Source: Zizania palustris (lineage: Eukaryota > Streptophyta > Magnoliopsida > Poales > Poaceae). From it: DNA of 64,000 bases. A program made the position numbers and the translations under genes. Under the pieces are notes generated by a model. The model saw only the letters and a list, made by a program, of their open reading frames with translations, had not been told where the DNA came from and searched no databases. Every line of letters begins with the position of its first letter. The first letter of the stretch is position 1. The DNA lies in assembly GCA_019279435.1 (NCBI GenBank), contig JAAALK010000286.1, positions 35,401,712-35,465,711 on the forward strand, in the 5' to 3' direction. Positions 9,318 through 20,700 of this stretch are shown here, piece by piece.

Positions 9318-12300
9318 TCACAAAATGCCGTAGGGATGACAAATACCAAGTTCCCCACGCAAGTAAGCAAACCGAGAAGCATCGAGGGGTTTAGTAAAAA
9401 TGTCGGCAAGCTGGTGTTGGGTATCAACATATTGAAGTTCAATATCACCCTTCTCATTGTGATCTCTGAGAAAATGATACCGTACATCAATGTGTTTGGT
9501 TCTGGAGTGCTGAACCGGGTTGTTTGCAATACAGATAGCACTAGTGTTATCACAGAAAAGTGGAACACTCTTATAATCTAACCCGAAATCCCGCAAAGTG
9601 GAAACCATCCACAAAATCTGAGAGCAACAGCTAGCTGCAGCAACATATTCGGCCTCAGCCGTCGATTGTGCAACACTAGACTGTTTGCGGGAAGACCAGC
9701 AAACCAGAGACGTACCCAGAAAATGACAAGTACCAGAGGTACTTTTCCTATCAATTCTACACCCAGCAAAATCCGCATCTGAATAACCTCTAAGACATAA
9801 AGATGAAGACGATGAATACCATATGCCAAATTCAAGGGTGTGCTTGAGATACCTTAAAATGCGCTTAACCGCTTGGCGGTGCGAAGCTCGTGGTGAAGCC
9901 TGAAAACGAGCGCACAGACATACTGCAAAGTGTATGTCCGGCCTCGTGGCAGTCAAGTAGAGGAGGGAGCCGATCATGCTTCGGAACTCCTTCTGATCTA
10001 CGGCTTCTCCATCTTCGTCAGGGTCCAATGCTACAGATGTAGCCATTGGAGTGGCGAGGGGCTTCGCATCGGACATGTCGAATTTCTTGAGCAGGTCCTT
10101 GGTGTACTTCGTCTGGTGGACAAAAGTACCCTGTTTGCTTTGCTTGATTTGCAAACCAAGGAAAAAGGTGAGTTCACCCATCATCGACATTTCAAATTCC
10201 CTGCTCATGGTATCTGCAAACTCGGCAACCAAAGCATGAGAAGAGCCACCAAAGATGATATCATCCACATAAATCTGAACTAGGAGGAAATCTTTGCCAT
10301 GCTTGAGAGTAAACAAAGTTTTATCAACAGAGCCCATCAAATACCCTCGCTCAAGCAGAAAAGACTTAAGTCTATCATACCAAGCCCGAGGGGCCTGCTT
10401 GAGTCCATAAAGAGCCTTATGAAGTTTAAGGACTTTATGTGGGTACTTGGGGTTTTCAAAACCAGGGGGTTGTTTTACATAAACATCTTCACCTATGAAG
10501 CCATTAAGAAAAGCACTTTTGACATCCATTTGATAGAGTTTGAATCCCCGGGATGTCGCAAAGGCAAGCAAAATCCTAATGGCCTCAAGGCGAGCAACAG
10601 GTGCAAAAGTTTCAGTAAAATCAATCCCTTCTAGTTGAGAAAAGCCCTGAGCTACAAGTCTAGCCTTATTTCTAACAAATGTTCCATCCTCCCCTTGTTT
10701 ATTTTTGAAAATCCATTTTGTTCCAATGAAATGAACATTAGGTGGAGGATCAACTAAAGTCCAGACTTGATTTCTTTCAAAATTCTCAAGCTCTTCATGC
10801 ATGGCATTGATCCAACTAGAATCAGAAAGTGCATGACTAACATCTAAGGGCTCGAAAGAAGCAACAAAAGCAGCATTAGTAAAATGAGCGTGAGAACGAG
10901 TTACCCTTTGATCAAGCTCACCAATGATCTGCTCGGGAGGGTGCATCCTTTGGACATGATGTGGAGCCTCGCGGCGGGATGCAGTCTCCCCCTCAACTTG
11001 TGCGTTGGAGTGGTCCAAGATGACCGATGTTGAGGTAGTCGCTTCGGGACCTCGTGCCGAAGTAGTTGAAGCGGGGTCAGCTTCGGGGGTCGATGTCGAG
11101 GGTAGTAGGGGTTCATCCTCGAACTCTCCGGGATCTTCGTCTTCGAATAAGGTCTGTTCCATGTCGTGTTCATTTGCCTGTTCAAAAACAGAACTAACAG
11201 AGGGGGTTGATTCATCAAAAGTCACATCACATGACTCGATGACAGTGTTAGTTTCCAAGTTATAAACACGATAGGAGTGACCATGAGTAGTATAGCCCAA
11301 AAAGATCCCGTCAGAAGATCGCGACTCAAATTTATCCAAGTTACCACGTTTTAGGATAAAGCAGCGACAGCCAAAAACTCGAAGATGAGTAACCTTGGGC
11401 TGTCTCCCAAAACGCAGCTCATAAGATGTCAAATTTAAAATTGAGCGCAAGAAAATTCGGTTTGAGATGTAACATGCAGTGTTCATGGCCTCAGCCCAGA
11501 ATTTTCTAGGAGTCCTATGCTCATCAAGCATCGTCCTAGCCATCTCAACCAAAGTGCGGTTTTTCCTCTCAACAACACCGTTCTGTTGAGGAACCCGCGG
11601 AGCAGAGAATTGATGTTCTATGCCATGCTCCATGCAAAAGTCAACAAAGAGACTATTTTTGAACTCGGTGCCATTATCGCTTCGAATGAATTTTAATGCA
11701 CCAGGGAGTTCAGTGAAAAGTCTCAAAGCCAAGCTCCGAAAGTGTGAAAACACTTCGTCCTTGCTGGCAAGAAAGTAGACCCAAGAGTAGCGAGAGAAAT
11801 CGTCGACAATAACAAGTACATACCACTTGCCGCCTAAAGAACTAACCCGAGAAGGACCTACAGTGTCCATATGGAGAAGTTCTCCGGGCTGTTCAGTCAT
11901 CACTGTGGTGACTGGCGAATGCGAAGCGGCAATCATTTTTCCATGTCGACATGGAGTGCAAACTAAATTCTTCTCAAACTTGAGCTTGGGCAATCCTCGG
12001 ATCAAACCTAGGGCGCTCAGACGAGCGAGCAATTCAAAGCTCATATGCCCTAGTCTCCTATGCCACTTCCAAAGCTCAGAAGTCGTATGTGCAACAAGAC
12101 AATGAGAAGAACCAGATGACTCTGAAAAATCAGCTCCAAAGACTCTCCCAACTCTAAAGATCTTACAAACCACAACGCCATCTGAATTGAGCACTTGCGA
12201 AGTATCGCGATGAAATCGCACTTCGAAGCCCTCATCAAGCAACTGAGATACAGACAGCAAATTGTATCCCAGGTTTTCAACCAAAGCAACATCCTTGAGA

Positions 12301-12485
12301 GTGAAGTTCGTGTTAATCCTTACCACACCTTTACCTTTCACTCTACTCCTTCGATTGTTTCCGAAGGTGATATGTTCCCTTTGCTTGGTTGTGGTGAGGC
12401 TGGAGAACCAATTTGCATCTCCGGTCATGTGGCGTGAACAACCGGAGTCCATGATCCACGTGCCCTCCAAGCCTCGACCTGTCGC
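9318..12485 (-). CDS. pol: SV1 pol: protease, integrase, reverse transcriptase, RNase H
   Basis: This is copia-order Pol, in the same frame as gag and directly after a UAG, so translation probably continues by readthrough. There is no ATG near the start. Residues are counted from the TTG codon at 12470. The protease motif DSG is at 8-10. The integrase zinc site is H137, H142, C171 and C174. The integrase catalytic triad is D202, D265 and E301, the last two 35 residues apart. RT runs from about 560 to 800 with YVDD at 734-737. RNase H runs from about 890 to 1030 (YSDADFAG, STAEAEY, FCDNTSA). All key residues are present and the frame is open to HPYGIL. An acidic linker (430-520) separates integrase and RT. 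It acts in reverse transcription and integration of element cDNA. Confidence 0.95.
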   Translation of the reverse strand, partial: ATGRGLEGTWIMDSGCSRHMTGDANWFSSLTTTKQREHITFGNNRRSRVKGKGVVRINTNFTLKDVALVENLGYNLLSVSQLLDEGFEVRFHRDTSQVLNSDGVVVCKIFRVGRVFGADFSESSGSSHCLVAHTTSELWKWHRRLGHMSFELLARLSALGLIRGLPKLKFEKNLVCTPCRHGKMIAASHSPVTTVMTEQPGELLHMDTVGPSRVSSLGGKWYVLVIVDDFSRYSWVYFLASKDEVFSHFRSLALRLFTELPGALKFIRSDNGTEFKNSLFVDFCMEHGIEHQFSAPRVPQQNGVVERKNRTLVEMARTMLDEHRTPRKFWAEAMNTACYISNRIFLRSILNLTSYELRFGRQPKVTHLRVFGCRCFILKRGNLDKFESRSSDGIFLGYTTHGHSYRVYNLETNTVIESCDVTFDESTPSVSSVFEQANEHDMEQTLFEDEDPGEFEDEPLLPSTSTPEADPASTTSARGPEATTSTSVILDHSNAQVEGETASRREAPHHVQRMHPPEQIIGELDQRVTRSHAHFTNAAFVASFEPLDVSHALSDSSWINAMHEELENFERNQVWTLVDPPPNVHFIGTKWIFKNKQGEDGTFVRNKARLVAQGFSQLEGIDFTETFAPVARLEAIRILLAFATSRGFKLYQMDVKSAFLNGFIGEDVYVKQPPGFENPKYPHKVLKLHKALYGLKQAPRAWYDRLKSFLLERGYLMGSVDKTLFTLKHGKDFLLVQIYVDDIIFGGSSHALVAEFADTMSREFEMSMMGELTFFLGLQIKQSKQGTFVHQTKYTKDLLKKFDMSDAKPLATPMATSVALDPDEDGEAVDQKEFRSMIGSLLYLTATRPDIHFAVCLCARFQASPRASHRQAVKRILRYLKHTLEFGIWYSSSSSLCLRGYSDADFAGCRIDRKSTSGTCHFLGTSLVCWSSRKQSSVAQSTAEAEYVAAASCCSQILWMVSTLRDFGLDYKSVPLFCDNTSAICIANNPVQHSRTKHIDVRYHFLRDHNEKGDIELQYVDTQHQLADIFTKPLDASRFAYLRGELGICHPYGIL

Positions 12486-12488
12486 CTA
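12486..12488 (-). promoter_or_regulatory. In-frame UAG between gag and pol (candidate readthrough site)
   Basis: Gag ends ...CAT GTG TAG and pol continues GCG ACA GGT in the same frame. The identical GTG-TAG-GC context is kept in SV-B (31414-31416) and SV-C (56179-56181). Readthrough is known at another stop codon, between pol and env, in the Sirevirus SIRE1. Its use here is inference. Confidence 0.65.
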
Positions 12489-14948
12489 CACATGATAAGA
12501 ACGCCTCGATCGCTCAGTGCTGGGGTGAGTAAAATAATGACGAGGCATCCAGCACTGAGTGACACGAGTAGTAGGCACAGTAAAAGTAGACGGTCTACGC
12601 ACATAATAATCAGAATGATGCAAAGTGCGAGGTCTACCTACATGCTGTGAAAGAACAACATGTCGAGGTCTCCTACTCTGACGAGGTACAAATCTGCTAG
12701 CCCGCGGTCTACCACCATATGGAACATGGTGAAGACCTCGAGGAGCAAAACCTCTCCGAGAAGCACGAGGAGCCTCAAAAACAGGACGAGAGTAGAACTC
12801 AGACTCATGCATACCTAAAGATGGGTACTGCATGTCCTGATAGCTCATCGCCTGTGCACGTCGCTCATCCTTGATGCGACGGAAACAGAAACCAATCAAA
12901 TGACCCGCCCGCTGACAATAAGAACAATGAAACACTCTCCTAGGGGCACTCTCATGGGTCACAGGAGCAACTCTCACAAGCTCCTTGGGTTTCTTCACAG
13001 TGGTTTTCTTGGGAGGATTTTTCTTGGTAGGAGGAGCGGTTTTCTTTGGTGGATGGGTAGGCTTTTTGGCTGGTGGGGTGTCCAACAGAGCTCTCTCTTT
13101 CTCTAGGGTGGTAGGAGAGGTAAAAACAGTTTTGGACTTACTGTCTGAAGCTATCCTCTCAAAACCCAAACCTAGAGCTACCCCGGCTCTGTCAGCACAC
13201 AACTTGGTCTTGGCCAAGAGCAAATCCATCCTACCCTTCCCTTCAGTGCATTTATTCACCACAGAAAGAAGGTATTCATTTTCAGACATTAGGTTCTCAG
13301 CTCGCTCTCTAGCAGTGCCTAGCTGGTCCTTAAGGGTGATGCAAGTGTCACAAACAGGTTGCACATCCTTAGAACTACCGGCCCTCTCCAATCTAGCCTC
13401 TAAATCATGAACATGTTTATCACGTAAATTAATGCTCTCGCGCAATAAAGAACAGTTCAGGCATTCAATAATATCATGAGGTCTAGACTCCACCTCCAAA
13501 AGCTGCTTCTGTGCAGTCTCAAGCTCAGAAAGAGTTTGAGCATGTACAGAACGCAACTGAGCAAGCTCACCCATAACAACAGAACATGATTCACAATCAG
13601 CATCATCATATTTAGACTTAAGCATGGCATATTCAGTAGATACAGATTCTAGCCTAAGTCTAAGGTCTTTTCTTTCTCTAGCGGCTTGCACAAGCAATCT
13701 ATCCTGACCTAGCACAACTTCATTCAGCTCATCTAATTTAATCAAAAGCTGGTCAGATGATAGATTTACCTCAGATGAGTCAAGCTCATCGCCGCTGTGG
13801 TCGCTGTCGGCCATGAAGCAAAGGCCGGTGAAGTCACGTCCCTTCTTGTCCTTCTTGTCCTCCTTCCTTGGGGACTCCTCCTCCTCAGAGCTCGACTCCT
13901 CAGTTGAGGAAGTGTCGATGTCGCTGAGAGCAGCAACAAAAGCTCTGGAAGCGGCCTTGGCTACTTTCTTAGCCATCTTGCCGCGCTTGCCCTTCACAAA
14001 GGGCTTCCTCTCCTTTTTGTGGAATTTAGGGCGGTCACTCTCATCTCTCTTTTTGACCTTGGGGCAATTGGCCTTTATGTGAGAGGTGTCGCCACATTCA
14101 TAGCAGCCACTAAAACCACTTCTCCGCTGATCCCGTCTCTCATGATGAAAGCGGGTGAACCTCCGGGCAATGAGAGCAAGCTCGTCATCTGCTAGAGTAT
14201 CCACCTGCTCCTTTGTGACGGAGACCAGGGAGGACAAAGCAAAACCATCTGCAAGAACACAAGTGCCTGATGTGCTTGGTTCTGCAGTGGTGCCACGGCT
14301 AGTGCTAGAAACCAATGCCAATGGCTGTGGCAAAGAGCTTCTGTGCACTGCAAGAGATGCCTTGGCAATCTCTGTGGACTTCAGCTTGCTAAAGAGTTCA
14401 TCACAGGTTAGAGAGTCATAGCCTGTGGACTCCTCAATGCTGGATATCTTCACCTCCCATATGCTACGGTCAAGAGCATAGAGAAGCTTGATAGCCCTAT
14501 CGTGATCACTGTAAGCAAGCGTCCCGTTGGATCGCAAGTTACTCACTATAGCATCAAAGCGCGAAAACATGGCATCTATAGATTCACCAGGTGCCTGCAC
14601 AAACAGCTGATACTGTTGGTTGTAGGTGCTTTGGCGCCTGGCCTTAATCTGAGTAGAGCCCTCATGATAAATAGTGAGTGTTGTCCAAATCTCCCTAGCA
14701 GTCCTAAGGTGCTGCACCCTATCGAACTCACTCCGACTCAAACCAATGAACAGTATGTTCCTTGCCTTCGAGTTGGCAATATATTGATCTTTTTCGGTTT
14801 GAGTGGTGCGGGTATCAGGGATGGAGTATTGTGAGTCCACAATCTCCCAAATTGCATTTCCTTGGCTTAACAAGTAAGCCTCCATGCGCACCTTCCAGTA
14901 TGCAAAGTCTGTCCCATCGAACAGAGGAATTTTACTGCCTCTATCCAT
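12486..14948 (-). CDS. gag: SV1 gag with two zinc knuckles and coiled coil
   Basis: This is an 820-residue Gag, long for copia but typical of Sireviruses. The start is the ATG at 14948, about 50 bases inside the PBS. The N-terminal half (about 1-200) is the capsid-like region common in plant copia Gag (FDGTDFAYWKVRMEAYL near 10). A perfect CX2CX4HX4C knuckle (C282, C285, H290, C295) follows, then a Lys-rich segment. A Ser/Glu tract (about 345-375) precedes a long heptad-rich region (about 400-580) likely to form coiled coils. A second CX2CX4HX4C (CSYCQRAGHLIGFC) lies near 690, with a basic Arg-rich tail. It would form the cytoplasmic particle and bind RNA. Confidence 0.92.
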   Translation of the reverse strand: MDRGSKIPLFDGTDFAYWKVRMEAYLLSQGNAIWEIVDSQYSIPDTRTTQTEKDQYIANSKARNILFIGLSRSEFDRVQHLRTAREIWTTLTIYHEGSTQIKARRQSTYNQQYQLFVQAPGESIDAMFSRFDAIVSNLRSNGTLAYSDHDRAIKLLYALDRSIWEVKISSIEESTGYDSLTCDELFSKLKSTEIAKASLAVHRSSLPQPLALVSSTSRGTTAEPSTSGTCVLADGFALSSLVSVTKEQVDTLADDELALIARRFTRFHHERRDQRRSGFSGCYECGDTSHIKANCPKVKKRDESDRPKFHKKERKPFVKGKRGKMAKKVAKAASRAFVAALSDIDTSSTEESSSEEEESPRKEDKKDKKGRDFTGLCFMADSDHSGDELDSSEVNLSSDQLLIKLDELNEVVLGQDRLLVQAARERKDLRLRLESVSTEYAMLKSKYDDADCESCSVVMGELAQLRSVHAQTLSELETAQKQLLEVESRPHDIIECLNCSLLRESINLRDKHVHDLEARLERAGSSKDVQPVCDTCITLKDQLGTARERAENLMSENEYLLSVVNKCTEGKGRMDLLLAKTKLCADRAGVALGLGFERIASDSKSKTVFTSPTTLEKERALLDTPPAKKPTHPPKKTAPPTKKNPPKKTTVKKPKELVRVAPVTHESAPRRVFHCSYCQRAGHLIGFCFRRIKDERRAQAMSYQDMQYPSLGMHESEFYSRPVFEAPRASRRGFAPRGLHHVPYGGRPRASRFVPRQSRRPRHVVLSQHVGRPRTLHHSDYYVRRPSTFTVPTTRVTQCWMPRHYFTHPSTERSRRSYHV

Positions 14949-14995
14949 GTCGCCAACAGATCACAAAACCGGTTAAGGTCAACTGGTGATCTTAA

Positions 14996-15010
14996 CCCGC
15001 TCTGATACCA
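14996..15010 (-). other. SV1 primer-binding site
   Basis: The minus strand reads TGGTATCAGAGCGGG, complementary to the 3' end of initiator tRNA-Met. It starts two bases inside the 5' LTR. Confidence 0.92.
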
Positions 15011-15012
15011 AT

Positions 15013-17024
15013 TGTTGGACCGGAAACGGCGACCAGAGGGGGGGTGAATGGGAGCTTTTAAAAATTCGGGCTAAAAACTTAGCCTTCGGTTCTGTTCAGT
15101 CTTCTGCGGAACAGGCTTCGAACACAACCTTCGAAGGTCTGGTTCGGAGGTACTTCGACACCTTCGAACACAGGCTTCGGAGAGGCAAAAGTTCGAAGCC
15201 AAGAAGACTTCGCTCCACTTACAACCCTCGAAAATCTACTCTGCTAAGTCAGTGCAGGCTCCGCACACGAGGTGCTTCGAGCAGACTTCGCACGTCACCC
15301 TTCGCAAGAGTGGACAGCCCTCTGAGGACTTCGACCAAGTACTTGGCGACAGCAACGGGTGCTGGGCTTCGTACCCGAAGGTCTACACGCACACACAACG
15401 GACTTCGCTAAGGGCTTCGACACAAGAAGCAAAACGGGAAACAACCAGGGCTTCGCTAGTAATCAGCGAGGTCTTGCCTCGTGTTACACAGAGCGACAGC
15501 ACACTGACAAAACACACCTTGCACGAAAAACAACCTTCGCCTCAACAGGCTTCGGTGCACTAAACTAGCGAAGTATGCAACGCGAGCTCAAGCAAAAAGC
15601 ACAAGACAAACAGGGCTTCGCCGCTTGAACAAGGAACACTGAAAATGAACTCAGGATGTATTTAATCGAAGTGTGGCTACAGGAGCTCAACAGTAAATGC
15701 TCAAAGTGTTAAATGTTACCTACCGAGCCCCCATATTTATAGCCCACGGCTTCATCCTAAGGAAGTGACTACTTTACCCCTAGGGTTTACAACAGATTTG
15801 TCTCTACAGAACTAAGGGGTACAAAAGGTAGTCCACCTTTATTTTGGAGGCTTCTCTGTCAGCTGCAGAGGGGACAGTGTCAGCCTTTTTCAGAACAGAC
15901 AGTGTCAGCCTTTACAGAGTTGACTTCTGGAACCTCCCTTCGCACGCGAGGGGTGCGGAAGCTTCGGCGAGAAGCCTGCAGCCTGTTGGCCTTCGCTCTG
16001 CCGAAGATGATCTCCGATACAGTGACGGTTTTGAGCCGAAGCCGTCAAAGCCCTTGGGCCTTCGCACCACCACCTCCGGAGTGGATCACCACGGCTTCGC
16101 AGCTACTCCGAGCTCGAACACCGTCCGTCCGTGTACCGAAGCCATGCATGGCCGAAGCACCTCAAGTCATCCTCACTCCGGAGCTAGCCCCGCTCCGAAG
16201 TCCTTCACACTCCGAAGCCCTACCTTCGGAGTACCACCCTTCGAAGTCCCTCCATCGTCCAAGGCCTCCGCATGAAGCATTCCATGAGCACTTCGTCGCA
16301 GTGTCTCACTCCGAGCACACTCCTCGACGAGCCTCACCCGGACCATGCCTTCGATGCGCCTCGACTTCTGAGACCTTCGTCGGGCCACCTTCGAGTGTCT
16401 CCCTCCGGAGCACACTTCGAACACCTTGCCTCCGCAGAGGACTTGTTCCACCAACTCCGAAGTCACTCCATTCAGAGTACCTTCGAAGTGCCTCACCTCC
16501 GAGGACTTTGTCTCGGAGTACCTTCAGCCGGAGCCACGCTCCGCACTCTCTGCCTTCACCTGGCACGCCTCGACCCGAGGACCGACCCGGACCACCTTCG
16601 CAGCCACCGTGACGGAGCTCCCCGCTCCCTTGGCATCAAACCACCTGCTTGACCCAAGTTCACCTGGCTCGAACCCTGTCCGTCGCCTCCGAAGTCCCTG
16701 CGCACCACCGACAAGCAAACAAGTGTATCCAGTACTCCGGAGACCTCTCCGGGTTAGCAACCTTCGGCACACACTCCGGTGTACCGCCCAAAGTACCGAA
16801 GCCTTCGGTACGAACCCAGTCATCGTGTACTGTCGGACCCCTCCGACAGGCACACTCCGCTGCACAGCTGCAGCAAGCAAACACCGAACACCCTTCGGTG
16901 ACACACCTCCGAACACCCTTCGGAGGTACCACCTCCGAAGCCCCTCCGGAGGTACCCTTCGAACAGAGGGTAAAATCCAGTCAATCACTCATCACAAAAC
17001 ACCGAAACCACCCTTGGTTTCTCA
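15013..17024 (-). repeat. SV1 5' LTR
   Basis: A 2012-bp copy of 6132-8143 at constant offset 8881. I found no difference in the segments compared, and every long frame translates identically. The TATA box (minus strand CTATAAATA) lies at 15734-15742. The U3 hairpins recur at 16793-16940. Confidence 0.95.
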
Positions 17025-17029
17025 GAAGA
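17025..17029. other. TSD of SV1, right copy
   Basis: GAAGA matches 6127-6131. SV-B LTR sequence resumes immediately after it. Confidence 0.9.
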
Positions 17030-17746
17030 AAGCAGGCTTCGAGCACACTCTACTCAGTGCTTCGCTGGTAACAGGGAGGGGTTGCCTCAGTTTACATAGA
17101 GTAAAAACACACTGAAAACACACACTTCACATGCACAGAACACTCGCACCCTTCTCTAGAAAAGAACCAGTGCTAAAGGATTTGAACAATATGAAGTAGA
17201 GTGAAGAGGAATCAAAGTATGAAGTACAAAACAAGGATACAAGTTCAAGCAGCAAATGAAGAACATAATCAAAGTTTCATTGCATGAACAGGGAACACAA
17301 AATGAACTCACAGGACAGTGTACATGGATGTGGCGGCTAGCACAGGAGTTCTAAAAATGACTACTCAAAGTGTTACCTAGCAATAGCCATCCTTCACTAT
17401 TTATAGGCACTATTCAGCCCTATGAATAGACTACTTTACCCCTAGGGTTTGCACTGTTTTTTTCTCAGCTAGATGAGGGGGTACAAATGGTAGTCTACTT
17501 TATTTGGAGGCTTCTTTTGTTAGCTTCGTAGAGGAGACAACATTAGCTTTTGTAGAGCAGACACGATCAGCCTTTGCAGTTTTGGAGTCTTTTGAAGCCC
17601 CCTTCGCACGCGAGGTGTGCGGTAGCTTTGGCAAGAAGCTTGGAGCTAGATGGCCTTCGCTTCACCGAAGTCATCCTTCGATGCAGTGACGGTTTTGAGC
17701 CGAAGCCGTCAAAGATCTTATGCCTTCGCACCATCACCTCCAGAGT
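17030..17746 (-). repeat. SV-B 3' LTR, segment 2
   Basis: LTR sequence continuing from 6131 and cut at 17746 by Tekay-s1. Its minus-strand TATA region lies near 17395-17410 (plus strand ACTATTTATAGGCAC). It aligns with 34262 onwards in the other SV-B LTR, which has internal deletions. The last five bases (AGAGT, 17742-17746) are the TSD of Tekay-s1. Confidence 0.8.
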
Positions 17747-20700
17747 TGTAATGCCCAGATTTAATAAATCCGGACCTTTATTGAAATTCCATAGAAAATA
17801 AATAAATCAAGACATTCATCACACGACCGCGCAAAATACGACAAGCATCCATGGTTCATAGACCATATTAGTACAAAAGTGTTATAGTAAAAGAGAAACT
17901 AATAAAATAAGGGTCCTAGATAATGCCTCCTTCCAGTCTCGCCTTGACTGGGTCACTACTCTAGAACTTCATCCTCCTCGTAGTAGATTAGATCTGGTGG
18001 TGTAAGTCAATGGGGGTGAGTACAATCGTACTCAGCAAGTCACCGGATGCATATATAATGCAGGGTAATAACAAGGAAGGTAGTGGCTAATTTTGCGGAA
18101 AAGCATATTTGTGAAGCAATTAAATGTGATCAAGTTGTTAATACAGAAATGTAAACATGTGTATGCATCATCTTCTAACTCGAGGGGTACAGTCAGCCCA
18201 ACCTCGCTCAACAGTCCTTACATACCATGAAATCCACATTCATTCAAACAATAGTAAACTAATTGCGAGAAGTCACACAACCCGCCCTTGACCGTGGGCT
18301 CGGCTTTTTGAAAAGATGTAAAACTCTGATCAGAGGTGTACCACTGTACCCACAAGGCACGCACTCATCCCATACACCAAAGTGTAACGAGATGTCCCAT
18401 ACCACGGGATCTCGTGCCAAAACCTTCCATATGGAACGCCTCAACCCGACAACACCCTCTTATGGGTTTCATATGGTGCCCCGACGCGTCGAGCCAACAC
18501 CATACCCCCCTTGAGACACGTTGGTACAAGTCACCCACAGGTTGCCCCTTGCCCCCTCCAGTATGGTGCATCAAGTCGGTTTGTTCCATACTTCCGATTA
18601 GGACTTACCCATTAGACTTGTGGTTAGTACGGAAGTGCTTTGCAACAGATCCCGCAAACCGGTCCTTATAGTGCCCCGGGTGCGACCAACCAATGCCCTA
18701 GCTTGCACCCGGAACCCACCATACTTATAACATAGCCAACTCCAACAGAGTCCAAAGGCGAGAATAACAGGGAAATACATATAGTAGAATCCATCTATCT
18801 ACGACTCATTCTTTTTATCCTATAGCAGTTGTGTCGGTACATTGGACACTAGCTAATATAATATTGTAGAGTGACAAGGAGTTTAGGCTCAATAAGCATG
18901 GCTTGTGTTTACACACAAGGACGGGGATCTAATAAATATAGTGTAAGGCTTGAGATTAGATTAATGCAATATTATGCTATAAGTTATAGCGATAATTTAT
19001 TAAAACATGGGCTCAATGATGATCAAAATGGGGGTTGTGACTTGCCTTCATCCGCAAATGGTGAAGGTGGAACCTCGGGGTAAAACTCGGGATCATCGAC
19101 GACGTCGTAGTCTTCTCGATACGGAAAATAAACACGACATTCAATAAACAATCCAAAAGTCACCAATACAAGCATACATGTTTTTGTTGGATTAAAATAG
19201 TGAAATGAAGTTATTATATCCTCTGAAATTATTATATGAATTTTTAAGGTAATTTCAAAGAGTTATGAGTTTTTATTATATGAAATAATCATTTATCCTA
19301 AAAGGGTTTTTGAATTATTATTAAATAAGAATAAAATGTGCAAAATAAACATACTGTTTTATTGCATAAATGTGTAGATAATAAAAGGATAGATTTTACA
19401 AAATTTGAATGGTCGAATTTGGAGCTAAATTGAAGGAGATATGAATTTTTGGAGTTTAAAATGAATTCTAGAATTATTTTTGTACCGTAAAAACGCAGGT
19501 CTACATGCGCGTGCTGTGCGGCATGCAAGGCGGGCCTACAGCGGGAGCAGGAGAGAAACAGGAGAGTATATAAATGAAGTTTTTAACCAATTTCTTATAT
19601 GATGTTTGTATTTATTGTAATAGTTATAAAATATTAAAAATTCAAATAAAAAGCCTAGTGTATATTTTTAGCTTGAAGAATTTAATAAAAATTTCCAAAC
19701 CCAAAATTTGAATTCTTTTTGATATTCATAATTTCCTCGTTGTTTTAACCATTTTATTATTCATACACGGTCCATATAATTTAAATTTTATTTTCTGCAA
19801 TTTAAAATAAAATTTATAAAATCTCATAAAAATTTATTTTGTCTTGAGAAACTTAACATAAATTACTCATCTCAAATCCTTAGTTATATATCATGATTTG
19901 TATTTATTTTTCTCTTCTTAATTCAATATATAAAAAATAGTTTTTAAAAAGGATTTTTAATGAAATTTAAATACGTAGTTGAAATGAGATTTTGACCTAA
20001 TAAATCGAGATAGATATTATTAATTTGACGATAAAGGATCCAATAAAAATAACGAATAAATTAGATTAAATAGATTATCAAGGATTAAGGGACGATACGA
20101 GAATAACCTATTATATATATTATAATCAAAGCGGGATCATCGGGTTTTGATAATGATATTTTAGGATCAATATTAATTAATAGTTGAAACGTATCCATGA
20201 ACAAGATGACATAGCGGAATAGAAACAATTATGATGCGATAATTAGATATGGAACAATTTAATTGATAGGAGCAAGTGAATCAAAAGAAAATGTGTCCTC
20301 ACCAGGAGGGAACAAGCGATGATGATGCAGGGTATCGGCTTGGCGCTGTACAACGGATGGCGGCTTGCTAGAGGAGCGGTGCGGCATGGTGGCGATGACG
20401 CTCAGCGGAGGCAGCAGGGAAGAGGAGAGGGGCTGCGATGGAGGAAGTGGGAGAGGTGTGGGCTTGTGGAGGAGAAGAGTGAAGAGGGCATGGCTTTTAT
20501 AGAGGGAGGAGACACCTGGATAATGGAAGCTGTGAACATAAGATGGAAAGGCATGTGTAGAAGGAAAGAGAGGAAGAATAAAGGAAAGAGGAATAAAGGA
20601 AATAGAAGGAGAAGAAGGAAGGGGAAAAGAAGGAAGAGGAGGGTGCGGGTAGGAGAAGGAAGGGAGAAGAGAGAAGGAAAGAAAAGAAAGAAAGAAAGGA

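Larger units (their letters stand above)
6132..17024 (-). mobile_element. SV1: intact, young Sirevirus (10,893 bp)
   Basis: A complete minus-strand element with two 2012-bp LTRs (6132-8143 and 15013-17024), TSD GAAGA on both sides (6127-6131 and 17025-17029), PBS at 14996-15010 and PPT at 8144-8154. Gag and pol are open except for one conserved UAG between them. Placement in the Sirevirus genus rests on the clustered PPTs, the long gag with two zinc knuckles and a coiled coil, the initiator-Met PBS and the hairpin-rich LTR. No envelope-like ORF is visible. The LTRs appear identical at constant offset 8881, implying a very recent insertion. Confidence 0.93.

Noticed and set aside
14996..15010. 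tRNA-like match
   Set aside because: It is an 11 to 15-base PBS complementary to initiator tRNA-Met, not a tRNA gene.
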